64,000 bases of DNA from NCBI RefSeq assembly GCF_003050835.1, contig NZ_QAOJ01000007.1:1-64000 (forward strand), read 5' to 3'. The DNA comes from Pseudomonas sp. GV071. GTDB taxonomy: Bacteria > Pseudomonadota > Gammaproteobacteria > Pseudomonadales > Pseudomonadaceae. Under the pieces are notes generated by a model, which saw nothing but the letters and a program-made list of their open reading frames with translations, was not told where the DNA came from and did not search any database. The position numbers were made by a program, and so were the translations under genes. Within the stretch, counting starts at the first letter, position 1, and each line of letters starts with the position of its first letter. This document shows positions 9,101 to 18,507 of this stretch, one piece after another.

Positions 9101-9153
9101 GTTGTGTGCTCCCACTTTTGTTGTTGTGGCGGGTGAGGTTTGACCTTGGGGCG

Positions 9154-10509
9154 TTAGCGCACCAGGCAAGGTCGTTTGTTATCGAAGGTCCAATTCGGAA
9201 TCAGGAACTGCATGGCCACGGCATCGTCGCGGGCGTTCAGGCCCATGCCCTGGTACAGCTCGTTGGCTTTGGCCAGCGCGTCCCAGTCCAACTCCACACC
9301 CAGTCCCGGGGTTTTCGGCACCTGCACCAAGCCGCCCTCAATCTGCAGCGGGTTGCGGGTCAGGTGCTGGCCGTCCTGCCAGATCCAGTGGGTGTCGATG
9401 GCGGTGACTTTGCCCGGCGCGGCAGCGGCCACGTGGGTGAACATCGCCAGGGAAATGTCGAAGTGGTTGTTGGAGTGCGAACCCCAGGTCAAACCCCAGT
9501 CGTTGCACATCTGCGCCACCCGCACCGAACCCTGCATGGTCCAGAAATGCGGATCGGCCAGCGGAATGTCGACCGACTGCAATTGGATGCAGTGGCCCAT
9601 CTGCCGCCAGTCGGTGGCGATCATATTGGTAGCGGTGAGCAGGCCGGTTTCGCGGCGGAACTCGGCCATCACTTCACGACCGGAAAAACCGTTCTCGGCG
9701 CCGCACGGGTCTTCGGCATACGCCAGCACGCCATGCAGATCACGGCACAGGCTGACCGCCTCTTTCAGCGTCCAACCGCCATTGGGGTCGAGGGTGATAC
9801 GCGCCTGCGGAAAACGTTCGGCCAAGGCGCGGATCGCTTCCACTTCGGCGCCACCGGCTTGCACGCCGCCTTTGAGTTTGAAGTCGTTGAAGCCGTAACG
9901 GGCATGCGCCGCTTCGGCCTGGCGGACGATGCTTTCGGGGTCCAGCGCGGTCTGGTTGCGCACGCGGAACCAGGCCTCGTCGGCGTCGTCTTCGTTGCGG
10001 TAACCGAGGGTGGTTTTATTGCGGTCGGCGACATAGAACAAGTAGCCGAGCATCTCCACCGCCTCACGTTGCTGGCCTTCGCCGAGCAGGGCCGCCACGG
10101 GCACGCCGAGGAACTGGCCGAGCAGGTCGAGGAGTGCCGACTCCAACGCGGTGACCGCATGGATGGTGATGCGCAGGTCGAAGGTTTGCAGGCCGCGGCC
10201 GCCGCTGTCGCGGTCGGCGAAGGTCTGGCGTACCTGGTTGAGCAGGCCATTGAAGTTGCCGATGGATTGGCCCAGCAGCAGGCTGCGGGCATCTTCCAGG
10301 GTCTGACGAATGCGTTCGCCGCCCGGCACTTCGCCAACGCCGATGTGGCCGGCGCTGTCTTTGAGAATGAGGATGTTGCGGGTAAAGAACGGACCGTGGG
10401 CGCCGCTGAGGTTCAGCAGCATGCTGTCGTGGCCGGCAACCGGTACCACTTGCAGCTCGGTGATAACGGGCGCGCTGGCAATCGCCTGCCCGTGGCTTGC
10501 TGTGTTCAT
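9154..10509 (-). CDS. gudD: Glucarate dehydratase
   Basis: A 451-aa enolase-superfamily enzyme that turns D-glucarate (and L-idarate) into 5-dehydro-4-deoxy-D-glucarate. All catalytic residues can be placed: Lys211/Lys213 (DFKLKGG), the Mg ligands Asp241, Glu266 and Asn295, Asp319, and the general base His345 (SHSNNH). Each is offset by six from the E. coli numbering as I remember it. The HFDIS segment follows. It is the third gene of the operon, 95 bases after the semialdehyde dehydrogenase gene and 53 bases before gudP. Confidence 0.95.
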   Translation of the reverse strand: MNTASHGQAIASAPVITELQVVPVAGHDSMLLNLSGAHGPFFTRNILILKDSAGHIGVGEVPGGERIRQTLEDARSLLLGQSIGNFNGLLNQVRQTFADRDSGGRGLQTFDLRITIHAVTALESALLDLLGQFLGVPVAALLGEGQQREAVEMLGYLFYVADRNKTTLGYRNEDDADEAWFRVRNQTALDPESIVRQAEAAHARYGFNDFKLKGGVQAGGAEVEAIRALAERFPQARITLDPNGGWTLKEAVSLCRDLHGVLAYAEDPCGAENGFSGREVMAEFRRETGLLTATNMIATDWRQMGHCIQLQSVDIPLADPHFWTMQGSVRVAQMCNDWGLTWGSHSNNHFDISLAMFTHVAAAAPGKVTAIDTHWIWQDGQHLTRNPLQIEGGLVQVPKTPGLGVELDWDALAKANELYQGMGLNARDDAVAMQFLIPNWTFDNKRPCLVR

Positions 10510-10604
10510 GACCGTTTCCCTATTTGTTTTTATGCGGGACTGGCTGAGCTTTTTTTCTGAGTGGGAGGGCAGCCTGCGCTGCCCTCCTCGCCACTGGTTC
10601 GGGG

Positions 10605-12053
10605 TTAGCCGATGTAGGTGGTTTTGACCGTGGTGTAGAACTCGGCCGCGTAACGGCCCTGCTCGCGCGAGCCGTAGGACGAACCTTTACGGCCACCAAA
10701 CGGCACGTGGTAATCCACCCCGGCGGTTGGCAGGTTGATCATCACCATGCCGGCCTGGGCGTGACGTTTGAAGTGGTTGGCGTACTTCAGCGAGGTGGTG
10801 GCGATACCGGCCGACAGACCGAACTCGGTGTCGTTGGCCATGGCCAGTGCTGCTTCGTAATCCGCCACTTTCACCACGTTGGCCACCGGACCGAAAATCT
10901 CTTCACGGCTGATGCGCATCTCGGCAGAGCTGTCGGCAAACAACGTCGGCGCCAGGAAGTAGCCTTCGGTATCGCAGGTCACCAGACCACCGCCAGCCAC
11001 CAGACGGGCACCCTCTTCCTGACCGATGCCGATGTAGCGCAGGTCCTGGTCGAGTTGGGCTTGGGAAACCACCGGGCCGATATCGGTACCGGCTTTAAGG
11101 GCGTGACCGACTTTGATCGACTTCATCCGCTCGGCGACCGCCTCGACGAATTTGTCGTGAATGCCGGCGGTCACGATCAAACGGCTGGAGGCGGTGCAAC
11201 GCTGGCCGGTGGAGTAGAAGGCGCTTTGTACCGCCAGCTCCACGGCCAGTTTCAAGTCGGCGTCGTCGAGGATGATCTGCGGGTTTTTGCCGCCCATCTC
11301 CAACTGCACCTTGGCGCCACGGGCGACACATTGGGTGGCGATATTGCGACCCACGCCCACCGAACCGGTGAAGCTGATGCCATCAACCTTGGTGTTATTG
11401 ACGATGGTTTCACCGACCACACGGCCAGCGCCCATCACCAGGTTGAACACGCCCGCCGGGAAGCCGGCGCGGGAAATGATTTCGGCAATGGCCCAGGCGC
11501 AGCCCGGAACCAGGTCAGCCGGTTTCAGTACTACGCAGTTGCCGTAGGCCAGCGCCGGGGCGACTTTCCAGGCCGGAATGGCGATGGGGAAGTTCCACGG
11601 GGTGATCAGGCCGACCACGCCCAGCGGCTCGCGGGTGACTTCCACGGAAACACCAGGCCGTACCGAGGCCAGCACTTCGCCGGCCTGACGCAAGCATTCG
11701 CCAGCGAAGAATTTGAAAATGTTGCCGGCGCGGGTCACTTCGCCAATAGCTTCGGGCAGGGTCTTGCCCTCTTCACGGGCCAACAGGGTACCGAGCTCTT
11801 CACGACGGGCGAGGATCTCGCTGCCGACTTTATCCAGGGAATCGCTGCGCGCCTGGATGCCGGAGGTGGACCAGGCCGGGAACGCGGCGCGGGCGGCGTC
11901 GATGGCCTGGTTGACCTGGGCAACGTCGGCCTGGGCGTATTCACCAATCACATCGGCAAGGTCGGACGGGTTGACGTTGTTCGAGTAGCTGGCACCGGCA
12001 ACCCATTCGCCGCCGATGTAGTTGTCGAAACGCTTTTGTTCGCTGTTGGCCAC
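10605..12053 (-). CDS. 2,5-dioxovalerate (alpha-ketoglutarate semialdehyde) dehydrogenase
   Basis: A 482-aa NAD(P)-dependent aldehyde dehydrogenase that makes 2-oxoglutarate, the last step of the aldarate route. It shows the ALDH motifs TPWNFP (cofactor pocket), the catalytic Glu in LEMGGKNP and the catalytic Cys in GQRCTASS, and ends with the typical [15 protein letters not shown] block. The longest frame starts at 12080, but AGGAGG lies 7 bases before a GTG at 12053, giving [17 protein letters not shown], so I chose 12053. It follows kdgD by 86 bases. The specific substrate is inferred from context. Confidence 0.92.
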   Translation of the reverse strand: MANSEQKRFDNYIGGEWVAGASYSNNVNPSDLADVIGEYAQADVAQVNQAIDAARAAFPAWSTSGIQARSDSLDKVGSEILARREELGTLLAREEGKTLPEAIGEVTRAGNIFKFFAGECLRQAGEVLASVRPGVSVEVTREPLGVVGLITPWNFPIAIPAWKVAPALAYGNCVVLKPADLVPGCAWAIAEIISRAGFPAGVFNLVMGAGRVVGETIVNNTKVDGISFTGSVGVGRNIATQCVARGAKVQLEMGGKNPQIILDDADLKLAVELAVQSAFYSTGQRCTASSRLIVTAGIHDKFVEAVAERMKSIKVGHALKAGTDIGPVVSQAQLDQDLRYIGIGQEEGARLVAGGGLVTCDTEGYFLAPTLFADSSAEMRISREEIFGPVANVVKVADYEAALAMANDTEFGLSAGIATTSLKYANHFKRHAQAGMVMINLPTAGVDYHVPFGGRKGSSYGSREQGRYAAEFYTTVKTTYIG

Positions 12054-12139
12054 GGAAAAGCCTCCTGAAAAAGAAACCACAGCCGCTGGTTTCAGCGGCT
12101 GGTTTGCTAGCGGGTCGCGCGCGTTATTGCAGACCCTCT

Positions 12140-13051
12140 TTATTGAGGGCCTTGGGCGTGAATCAGCGCGGCGAGTTGTTCGTACTCGGCGGCAGTCAGG
12201 TCGGTCAGCGGTGCACGCACCGGGCCTGCGTCGTAACCGGCGATTTTGGCCCCGGCCTTGACGATGCTCACGGCATAACCGGCGCGCTTGTTGCGAATGT
12301 CCAGGTACGGCAGGAAGAAGTCATCGATGATCTTGCCGACGGTGGCGTGATCGTCACGGGCAATCGCGTGGTAGAAGTCCATCGCGGTTTTCGGGATGAA
12401 GTTGAACACCGCCGAGGAGTAAACCGGGACGCCCAGGGCCTTGTAAGCAGCAGCGTAAACTTCAGCGGTCGGCAGGCCGCCGAGGTAGCTGAAGCGATCA
12501 CCCAGGCGGCGACGGATCGACACCATCAGTTCGATATCGCCCAGGCCGTCTTTGTAGCCGATCAGGTTCGGGCAGCGCTCGGCCAGTTGCTCCAGCAGCA
12601 CTGGGGTCAGGCGGCAGACGTTACGGTTGTAGACCACCACGCCGATCTTTACCGACTTGCACACTTGTTCAACGTGCAGGGCCACGCCTTCCTGGCTGGC
12701 TTCGGTCAGGTAGTGCGGCAGCAGGAGCAAACCTTTGGCGCCCAGGCGCTCGGCTTCCTGGGCCATTTCGATGGCCTGGCGGGTTGGGCCACCAACGCCG
12801 GCGAGAATTGGCACGCCGCCGTCGCAGGTGTCCACGGCCGTCTTGATCACCGAGGAGTATTCGCGGTTGGTCAGCGAGAAAAATTCGCCTGTGCCACCGG
12901 CGGCGAACAATGCCGACGCACCGTATGGCCCCAGCCATTCCAGGCGACGGATATAGGATTCGGGATTGAAATCACCGGCTGCGTCGAAGTCAGTCACAGG
13001 GAAAGACAGCAGGCCGGAAGAGAGGATGGACTTCAGTTCTTGTGGATTCAT
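12140..13051 (-). CDS. kdgD: 5-dehydro-4-deoxyglucarate dehydratase
   Basis: A 303-aa class I aldolase-fold enzyme of the DapA/NAL family. It dehydrates and decarboxylates 5-dehydro-4-deoxyglucarate to 2,5-dioxovalerate. The Schiff-base lysine is Lys167 (NLIGYKDG), the partner Tyr141 lies in VVYNRN, and GGTGE (52-56) is the substrate-carboxylate loop. The length fits KdgD (about 303 aa) rather than DapA. It is the first gene of the leftward operon, so its promoter drives kdgD, the dehydrogenase gene, gudD, gudP and garD. Confidence 0.93.
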   Translation of the reverse strand: MNPQELKSILSSGLLSFPVTDFDAAGDFNPESYIRRLEWLGPYGASALFAAGGTGEFFSLTNREYSSVIKTAVDTCDGGVPILAGVGGPTRQAIEMAQEAERLGAKGLLLLPHYLTEASQEGVALHVEQVCKSVKIGVVVYNRNVCRLTPVLLEQLAERCPNLIGYKDGLGDIELMVSIRRRLGDRFSYLGGLPTAEVYAAAYKALGVPVYSSAVFNFIPKTAMDFYHAIARDDHATVGKIIDDFFLPYLDIRNKRAGYAVSIVKAGAKIAGYDAGPVRAPLTDLTAAEYEQLAALIHAQGPQ

Positions 13052-13154
13052 TATTCGAACACCCTGTAAAGCGCGTAGTGGATTAAGGCGTGGCAGACCG
13101 ATTGCCCTACTGCCGAAGAAAAGGCGCTGGGTTCAATCGCAAACGCAGAGTTAC

Positions 13155-13182
13155 GTTATCGTACAACCATCAAGACTGTCAT
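13155..13182 (-). promoter_or_regulatory. Candidate kdgD promoter with operator over the -10
   Basis: Leftward, ATGACA (13182-13177) is separated by 16 bases from GATAAC (13160-13155), a modest sigma-70 promoter. The shared motif TTATCGTACAACCA (13156-13169) lies over the -10. A repressor bound there would block the promoter. The rest of the 478-bp gap between kdgD and udh shows no gene. Confidence 0.5.
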
Positions 13183-13393
13183 CCCCTTTTCGCAGCCGGT
13201 CGTCTACGACTATAGGCGTAGTGATCCTGCCGGCCCCCGTCGTTCTGGCCTTTTCGAACAGCCGCTTCTTTCAGTAAAGCGCCGCGCTAGATGCTTCCCT
13301 GCTTAGCGGACAGCGCGCTACACCGCGCTCCAAGGCCACGGTTGGCGCAGTTTAGCCAGCAACGGCGCACACGAATTTTCTACCTAAGTCGCG

Positions 13394-13446
13394 TTGACAA
13401 AGTTTGCGGGGGCTGTTGATAATCCAGCCAAGTCATACGACAACCG
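13394..13446 (+). promoter_or_regulatory. udh promoter and downstream operator
   Basis: TTGACA (13394-13399), an 18-base spacer and GATAAT (13418-13423) make a near-consensus sigma-70 promoter. The motif GTCATACGACAACCG (13432-13446) lies just downstream, about where transcription would begin. It matches the motif at the GntR promoter in 11 of 14 positions. This is the arrangement expected for repression of udh by the GntR protein encoded at 19420-20184. Confidence 0.65.
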
Positions 13447-13529
13447 ATAACAGCGCACCGCTATCGCGCATTGTTGATCGGCATTGATCGAACCCATAAA
13501 AACAAACACAAGAAATTCAGGGCCCAGTC

Positions 13530-14354
13530 ATGACCAGTACCCCTAACGCCCCCACTCCGTTCAATCGCCTTTTGCTTACCGGTGCCGCTGGCGGCCTGGG
13601 TAAAGTGCTGCGCGAAACCCTGCGCCCTTACGCCAAGGTGCTGCGCCTTTCCGACATCGCCGAAATGGCGCCCGCTGCCGGCGCCCATGAAGAAGTGCAG
13701 GTCTGCGATCTCTCCGACAAACAGGCCGTACACCAGCTGGTCGAAGGCGTCGACGCCATCCTGCATTTCGGCGGCGTATCGGTAGAGCGCCCGTTCGAGG
13801 AGATCCTCGGCGCCAATATCTGCGGCGTGTTCCACATCTATGAAGCCGCGCGCCGCCATGGCGTAAAGCGCGTGATCTTCGCCAGCTCCAACCATGTGAT
13901 CGGCTTCTATAAGCAAGACGAGAAGCTCGACGCCGCCTCCCCTCGCCGTCCGGATGGCTACTACGGGCTGTCCAAGAGTTACGGCGAAGACATGGCCAGC
14001 TTCTACTTCGACCGCTACGGCATCGAGACCGTGAGCATCCGCATCGGCTCCTCGTTCCCCGAGCCGCAGAATCGCCGAATGATGCACACCTGGCTGAGCT
14101 TCGCCGACCTCACGCAATTGCTCGAGCGTTCCCTCTATACCCCCAACGTCGGCCACACCGTGGTCTACGGAGCGTCGGCGAACGCCACACAGTGGTGGGA
14201 TAACCGCCTCGCCTGCCACCTTGGCTACGCGCCGCAAGACAGCTCGGAAGTGTTCCGCGCCAAGGTCGAAGCGCAGCCGATGCCGGCCGCCGATGACCCG
14301 GCGATGGTCTACCAGGGCGGCGCATTTGTGGCCGCCGGGCCGTTCGGCGACTGA
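13530..14354 (+). CDS. udh: NAD-dependent uronate dehydrogenase
   Basis: A 274-aa extended short-chain dehydrogenase that oxidises D-glucuronate and D-galacturonate at C1 to the aldarolactones. The cofactor motif TGAAGGLG lies at about residues 18-25, the catalytic Ser in ASSNHVIGFY, and the YxxxK pair is Tyr145-Lys149 (YYGLSK). The length is close to that of the well-known P. putida and P. syringae Udh (about 270 aa). It heads the rightward unit udh, lactonase, dctP, dctQ, dctM and has its own promoter with an operator. Confidence 0.92.
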   Translation: MTSTPNAPTPFNRLLLTGAAGGLGKVLRETLRPYAKVLRLSDIAEMAPAAGAHEEVQVCDLSDKQAVHQLVEGVDAILHFGGVSVERPFEEILGANICGVFHIYEAARRHGVKRVIFASSNHVIGFYKQDEKLDAASPRRPDGYYGLSKSYGEDMASFYFDRYGIETVSIRIGSSFPEPQNRRMMHTWLSFADLTQLLERSLYTPNVGHTVVYGASANATQWWDNRLACHLGYAPQDSSEVFRAKVEAQPMPAADDPAMVYQGGAFVAAGPFGD

Positions 14355-14417
14355 GCCTGTTTACTGCCGTACCGCTGTCGCTCTTCTGATAAAAACAACA
14401 CAGAGAACTGCGCTGCC

Positions 14418-15305
14418 ATGGATGCTGAACTGATTGTCGACGCCCGCAACGCCACCGGTGAAAGCCCGGTGTGGAGCGTGGCTGAACAGGCGTTGTACTG
14501 GGTCGATATCCCCGCCCAGCGCCTGCACCGCTGGCGCGCCAGTGATGGCCAGAGCCACAGCTGGCAGGCGCCAGAAATGCTCGCCTGCATCGCCCGGCAT
14601 GCCGATGGCAGCTGGATTGCCGGGATGCAGAGCGGCCTGTTCCGCCTCAATGCCAATGACGATGGCAGCCTCGCCAGCAGCCGCCTGGCGCCAGTCAAAC
14701 ACGCGCACCCCGACATGCGTTTCAACGACGGCCGCTGCGACCGCCAGGGCCGTTTCTGGGCCGGCACCATGTTCCTCGATATGGCTGCGGGTTCGCCGGT
14801 CGGCGCGCTGTACCGCTACAGCGCTGGCCAAGCTGAACCGCTAAGCGCGCAACTGAGCGATTTCATCGTGCCCAACGGCCTGGGCTTCAGCCCGGATGGC
14901 CGCACGATGTATTTGTCCGACTCGCACCCCAGCGTGCAAAAGATCTGGGCCTTCGATTACGACACCGACACCGGCACGCCGCACAACCGCCGGCTGTTCG
15001 TTGACATGAACCTCCACCTGGGCCGCCCCGACGGCGCCGCCGTAGACGCCGATGGCTGCTACTGGATCTGCGGCAACGACGCCGGCCTGGTGCACCGTTT
15101 CACCCCCGAGGGCCGGCTGGACCGCTCCCTCGCTGTACCGGTGAAAAAGCCGGCCATGTGCGCCTTCGGCGGCGCCGGGCTGGACACCCTGTTCGTCACC
15201 TCGATCCGCCCCGGCGGCGACCTCAGCGACCAGCCATTGGCCGGCGGTGTGTTCGCCTTGCAGCCGGGAGTAAAGGGTCTGGAGGAACCGTTGTTCGCGT
15301 CCTGA
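14418..15305 (+). CDS. SMP-30/gluconolactonase-family aldarolactonase
   Basis: A 295-aa six-bladed beta-propeller of the SMP-30/regucalcin family. Visible marks are the metal-binding Glu in GESPVW (residues 14-19), RFNDGRCDRQGRFWAGTM, the Asn in VPNGLGFSPDG, and LYLSDS/YLSDSH. The family hydrolyses sugar lactones using a divalent metal. Placed directly after udh (63 bases), it most likely opens the galactaro- or glucaro-lactone made by Udh. That specificity is an inference from context. Confidence 0.88.
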   Translation: MDAELIVDARNATGESPVWSVAEQALYWVDIPAQRLHRWRASDGQSHSWQAPEMLACIARHADGSWIAGMQSGLFRLNANDDGSLASSRLAPVKHAHPDMRFNDGRCDRQGRFWAGTMFLDMAAGSPVGALYRYSAGQAEPLSAQLSDFIVPNGLGFSPDGRTMYLSDSHPSVQKIWAFDYDTDTGTPHNRRLFVDMNLHLGRPDGAAVDADGCYWICGNDAGLVHRFTPEGRLDRSLAVPVKKPAMCAFGGAGLDTLFVTSIRPGGDLSDQPLAGGVFALQPGVKGLEEPLFAS

Positions 15306-15355
15306 AAAGCCTTACCCAAGCCACCCTCAAACAAAAACAAAACGGAGCTTTAACC

Positions 15356-16336
15356 ATGAACTTCAAACGCACCCTTCTCACCGCCGCCCTGCCCCTGGTG
15401 TTCTGCCTGTCGAGCAGTGCCCATGCGTTGAATATCAAGTTCGCCGAAGTACACCCCACTGGCTACCCGCCGGTCGTGGCCGAACAAGCCATGGGCAAGA
15501 AGCTGGAAGAGCAATCCAAAGGCGAAATCACCTTCAAGATGTTCGCCGGTGGCGTGCTCGGTTCGGAAAAGGAAGTGGTCGAGCAGGTGCAGCTCGGCGC
15601 CATCCAGATGACCCGCGTGAGCCTGGGCATCGTCGGCCCGGTGGTGCCGGACGTGAACGTGTTCAACATGCCGTTCATCTTCCGTGACAACCAGCATATG
15701 CGTGACGTGATCGACGGCCCGATCGGTCAGGAGATTCTCGACAAAATCACCAACTCCGACTTCAACCTGGTGGCCCTGGCCTGGATGGATGGCGGCGTGC
15801 GCAACCTCTATACCAAGAAGCCGGTGCGCCAGATGGCCGACCTCAAGGGCATGAAGATTCGCGTACAAGGCAACCCACTGTTTATCGACACCATCAACGC
15901 CATGGGCGGTAACGGTATTGCCATGGCCACCGGCGAAATCTTCAGCGCCCTGCAAACCGGGGTGATCGACGGCGCGGAAAACAACCCGCCGACCATGCTC
16001 GAACACAACCACTACCAGAACGCCAAGTTCTACACCCTGACCGGCCACCTGATTCTGCCGGAACCGGTGGTGATGTCGAAAACCACCTGGGAAAAACTCA
16101 CCCCCGAGCAGCAAACGCTGGTGAAAAAACTGGCCCGCGAAGCACAGTTCGAAGAACGCAAACTGTGGGATGAAAAATCCGCCAGCAGCGAAGCCAAACT
16201 GAAAGCGGCGGGCGTGGAATTCATCACCCTGACCGATGCCCAGCGCAAAGAGTTCGTCGATGCGACTGCGCCAGTTCGTGCTCAGTACGGCGCCCCTTAC
16301 GCTGAACTGATCAAGCGTATCGAAGCCGTTCAGTAA
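15356..16336 (+). CDS. TRAP transporter substrate-binding protein (DctP family)
   Basis: A 326-aa periplasmic binding protein with a signal peptide (MNFKRTLLTAALPLVFCLSS, likely cut after AHA). It has the DctP-family ligand-carboxylate arginine in GMKIRVQGNP and the LQTGVIDGAENNPPTM block. It delivers an organic acid to the DctQM membrane part. With udh next door the likely ligand is glucuronate/galacturonate. The longer open frame begins inside the lactonase gene; ATG 15356 with ACGGAG upstream and the signal peptide fix the start. A REP pair separates it from dctQ. Confidence 0.92.
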   Translation: MNFKRTLLTAALPLVFCLSSSAHALNIKFAEVHPTGYPPVVAEQAMGKKLEEQSKGEITFKMFAGGVLGSEKEVVEQVQLGAIQMTRVSLGIVGPVVPDVNVFNMPFIFRDNQHMRDVIDGPIGQEILDKITNSDFNLVALAWMDGGVRNLYTKKPVRQMADLKGMKIRVQGNPLFIDTINAMGGNGIAMATGEIFSALQTGVIDGAENNPPTMLEHNHYQNAKFYTLTGHLILPEPVVMSKTTWEKLTPEQQTLVKKLAREAQFEERKLWDEKSASSEAKLKAAGVEFITLTDAQRKEFVDATAPVRAQYGAPYAELIKRIEAVQ

Positions 16337-16355
16337 GCTCGTACATCCGCGTGCT

Positions 16356-16421
16356 CGTAGGAGCGGCTCAGCCGCGATGCTTGTGATCTCAACAGCATCG
16401 CGGCTGAAGCCGCGCCTACAG
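16356..16421. repeat. Paired REP elements inside the TRAP operon
   Basis: CGTAGGAGCGGCTCAGCCGC at 16356-16375 faces GCATCGCGGCTGAAGCCGCG at 16395-16414. The pair sits between the binding-protein gene and the small permease gene, the same position as the REP elements known to raise malE over malF in E. coli. Confidence 0.85.
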
Positions 16422-16470
16422 AGGGCCGCAAATAGACCATCACTCTGAACAACACCGCTGGTGAAGTCCC

Positions 16471-16995
16471 ATGAGAAACACGTTGTTGCGCATCAATGAC
16501 CAGATCTACCGCGCCTGCATCGGCATTGCCGGGCTGTCGATTCTGGTCATGACCCTGATTATTCCCTGGGGCATTTTTTGCCGTTACGTGCTTGGCAGCG
16601 GCTCCAGCTGGCCCGAGCCCACCGCCATTCTGCTGATGGTGGTATTCACCTTCTTTGGTGCCGCCGCCAGCTACCGCGCCGGCGCCCATATGGCCGTGGG
16701 CATGGCCACCGAACGTATGCCGCCGGCACTGCGGCAGATTCTGGCGGTGGTGGTGCAACTGCTGATGGCCTTGATCTGCGTGTTCATGATCGTCAAGGGC
16801 GCCAAGCTGTGCGCCGGCACCTGGAACCAGTTTCTCGGTGAAATGCCGTCGCTGCGGGTGGGTATCTCCTACTTGCCGATTCCTATCGGTGGCGTGATCA
16901 CCCTGATTTTCGTACTGGAAAAACTCTTCCTCGGCGACCAAAGCAAACGCCGCGTCATGAGCTATGACGTTGAAGAAGCAATGGAGGCCAAATAA
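16471..16995 (+). CDS. TRAP transporter small permease (DctQ family)
   Basis: A 174-aa inner-membrane protein with four predicted helices (LSILVMTLIIPWGIFCRYVL; PTAILLMVVFTFFGAAASYRA; ILAVVVQLLMALICVFMIVKG; YLPIPIGGVITLIFVLEKLF) and the DctQ segment GSSWPEP before helix 2. It pairs with the large permease in the proton- or sodium-driven TRAP complex. Its stop codon touches the ATG of the next gene, so the two are translated together. Confidence 0.92.
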   Translation: MRNTLLRINDQIYRACIGIAGLSILVMTLIIPWGIFCRYVLGSGSSWPEPTAILLMVVFTFFGAAASYRAGAHMAVGMATERMPPALRQILAVVVQLLMALICVFMIVKGAKLCAGTWNQFLGEMPSLRVGISYLPIPIGGVITLIFVLEKLFLGDQSKRRVMSYDVEEAMEAK

Positions 16996-18276
16996 ATGGA
17001 TGCGCTGATACTGTTGGGCAGTTTTATCGTACTGATTCTGATCGGCATGCCGGTGGCCTACGCCTTGGGCCTCTCCGCTCTGATCGGTGCCTGGTGGATC
17101 GATATCCCCTTCGATGCCCTGATGATTCAGGTAGCGGGCGGGGTGAACAAGTTCTCGCTGCTGGCGATTCCGTTCTTTGTCCTGGCTGGCGCAATCATGG
17201 CCGAGGGCGGTATGTCCCGGCGTCTGGTGGCCCTGGCCGGCGTGTGTGTAGGCTTTGTGCGCGGTGGTCTGTCGCTGGTGAACATCATGGCCTCGACCTT
17301 CTTCGGCGCCATCTCGGGCTCTTCGGTGGCAGATACCGCTTCGGTGGGTTCGGTGCTGATTCCGGAAATGGAAAAAGCCGGTTACCCGCGCGATTACTCC
17401 ACCGCTGTAACAGTGAGCGGCTCGGTGCAAGCGCTACTCACCCCGCCTAGCCACAACTCGGTGCTCTACTCGCTGGCTGCTGGCGGCAGCGTGTCGATCG
17501 CTTCGCTGTTTATTGCCGGTATCGGTCCGGGCCTGCTGCTCAGCGCGGTGATGATGGTCTTGTGCATGATCTTCGCCCGCAAACGCAACTACCCCAAAGG
17601 CGAAGTGATCCCGATGCGCCAGGCGCTGAAAATCGCCGCTGAAGCGCTGTGGGGCCTGATGGCCATGGTGATCATTCTGGGCGGCATTCTGTCCGGCATC
17701 TTTACCGCCACCGAGTCGGCCGCGATTGCCGTGCTGTGGTCGTTCTTCGTCACCATGTTCATCTACCGCGACTACAAATGGCGCGACCTGCCCAAGCTGA
17801 TGCACCGCGCCGGGCGGACCATCGCCATCGTGATGATCCTGATCGGCTTTGCCGCCAGCTTTGGCTACATCCTCACCCTGATGGAAATCCCCACCAAGAT
17901 CACCACCGCGTTCCTGACCCTGTCGGACAACCGTTACGTGATCCTGATGTGCATCAACGTGATGTTGCTGTTGCTCGGCACCGTGATGGACATGGCGCCG
18001 CTGATTCTGATCCTCACCCCGATTCTGCTGCCGGTCATCACCGGTATCGGCGTCGACCCGGTGCACTTCGGCATGATCATGCTGGTGAACCTGGGCATCG
18101 GCTTGATTACACCGCCGGTAGGCGCGGTGCTGTTCGTGGGTGCGGCGGTGGGCAAGGTCACTATCGAAGCCACCGTGAAAGCGTTGCTGCCGTTCTACGT
18201 GGCACTGTTTGCCGTGCTGATGGCGGTCACCTACATCCCAGCAATCTCGTTGTGGCTGCCGAGCGTAGTGTTGTAA
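16996..18276 (+). CDS. TRAP transporter large permease (DctM family)
   Basis: A 426-aa inner-membrane protein with about 12 helices, the transport channel of the TRAP system. DctM landmarks are IPFFVLAGAIMAEGGMSRRLV, the first hairpin region MASTFFGAISGSSVADTASVGSVLIPEM, and the second half repeat DMAPLILILTPILLPV plus LGIGLITPPVGAVLFVGAAVG. It is the last gene of the udh unit and is followed by a repeat and two terminators. Confidence 0.93.
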   Translation: MDALILLGSFIVLILIGMPVAYALGLSALIGAWWIDIPFDALMIQVAGGVNKFSLLAIPFFVLAGAIMAEGGMSRRLVALAGVCVGFVRGGLSLVNIMASTFFGAISGSSVADTASVGSVLIPEMEKAGYPRDYSTAVTVSGSVQALLTPPSHNSVLYSLAAGGSVSIASLFIAGIGPGLLLSAVMMVLCMIFARKRNYPKGEVIPMRQALKIAAEALWGLMAMVIILGGILSGIFTATESAAIAVLWSFFVTMFIYRDYKWRDLPKLMHRAGRTIAIVMILIGFAASFGYILTLMEIPTKITTAFLTLSDNRYVILMCINVMLLLLGTVMDMAPLILILTPILLPVITGIGVDPVHFGMIMLVNLGIGLITPPVGAVLFVGAAVGKVTIEATVKALLPFYVALFAVLMAVTYIPAISLWLPSVVL

Positions 18277-18299
18277 GAAATCGATCACCTGATCGTCGG

Positions 18300-18375
18300 C
18301 CACGCGGCGTTGCGTCCTCGCTTTTAATGCTCACGTACTACAGTACGCTGCGCTTAAAAGCTGCGGGGCGCCTTG
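18300..18375. repeat. Dispersed palindromic repeat
   Basis: A self-complementary block built around CTTTTAATGCTCACGTAC and GTACGCTGCGCTTAAAAG, with outer arms rich in GCGGCG/GCGCC. This type of block recurs between genes in Pseudomonas genomes. No gene is visible in it. Confidence 0.5.
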
Positions 18376-18428
18376 CCTGGCCTTAGCTCAGGAGATCTCG
18401 AATGTGCACATTCAAGTAGCGTTTTACA

Positions 18429-18449
18429 GGGCGCTGCGCGCCCTTTTTT
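18429..18449 (+). terminator. Terminator after the TRAP operon (first)
   Basis: Stem GGGCGC/GCGCCC with a TGC loop is followed by six T. Confidence 0.8.
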
Positions 18450-18461
18450 CTAAGCAGCATT

Positions 18462-18495
18462 AGCCGCACCGGTTAAATTGGGTGCGGCTTTTTTT
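18462..18495 (+). terminator. Terminator after the TRAP operon (second)
   Basis: A 9-bp stem AGCCGCACC/GGTGCGGCT with a 10-base loop is followed by seven T. It ends 12 bases before the EamA start codon, so the EamA gene needs its own start point or leaky read-through. Confidence 0.85.
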
Positions 18496-18507
18496 CTAAG
18501 GATGGTC

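Noticed and set aside
9101..9169. Longer N-terminus for gudP overlapping gudD
   Set aside because: The GTG at 9100 has a good GGGAG and gives the usual MFS start; the extra 23 residues are unlike the family.
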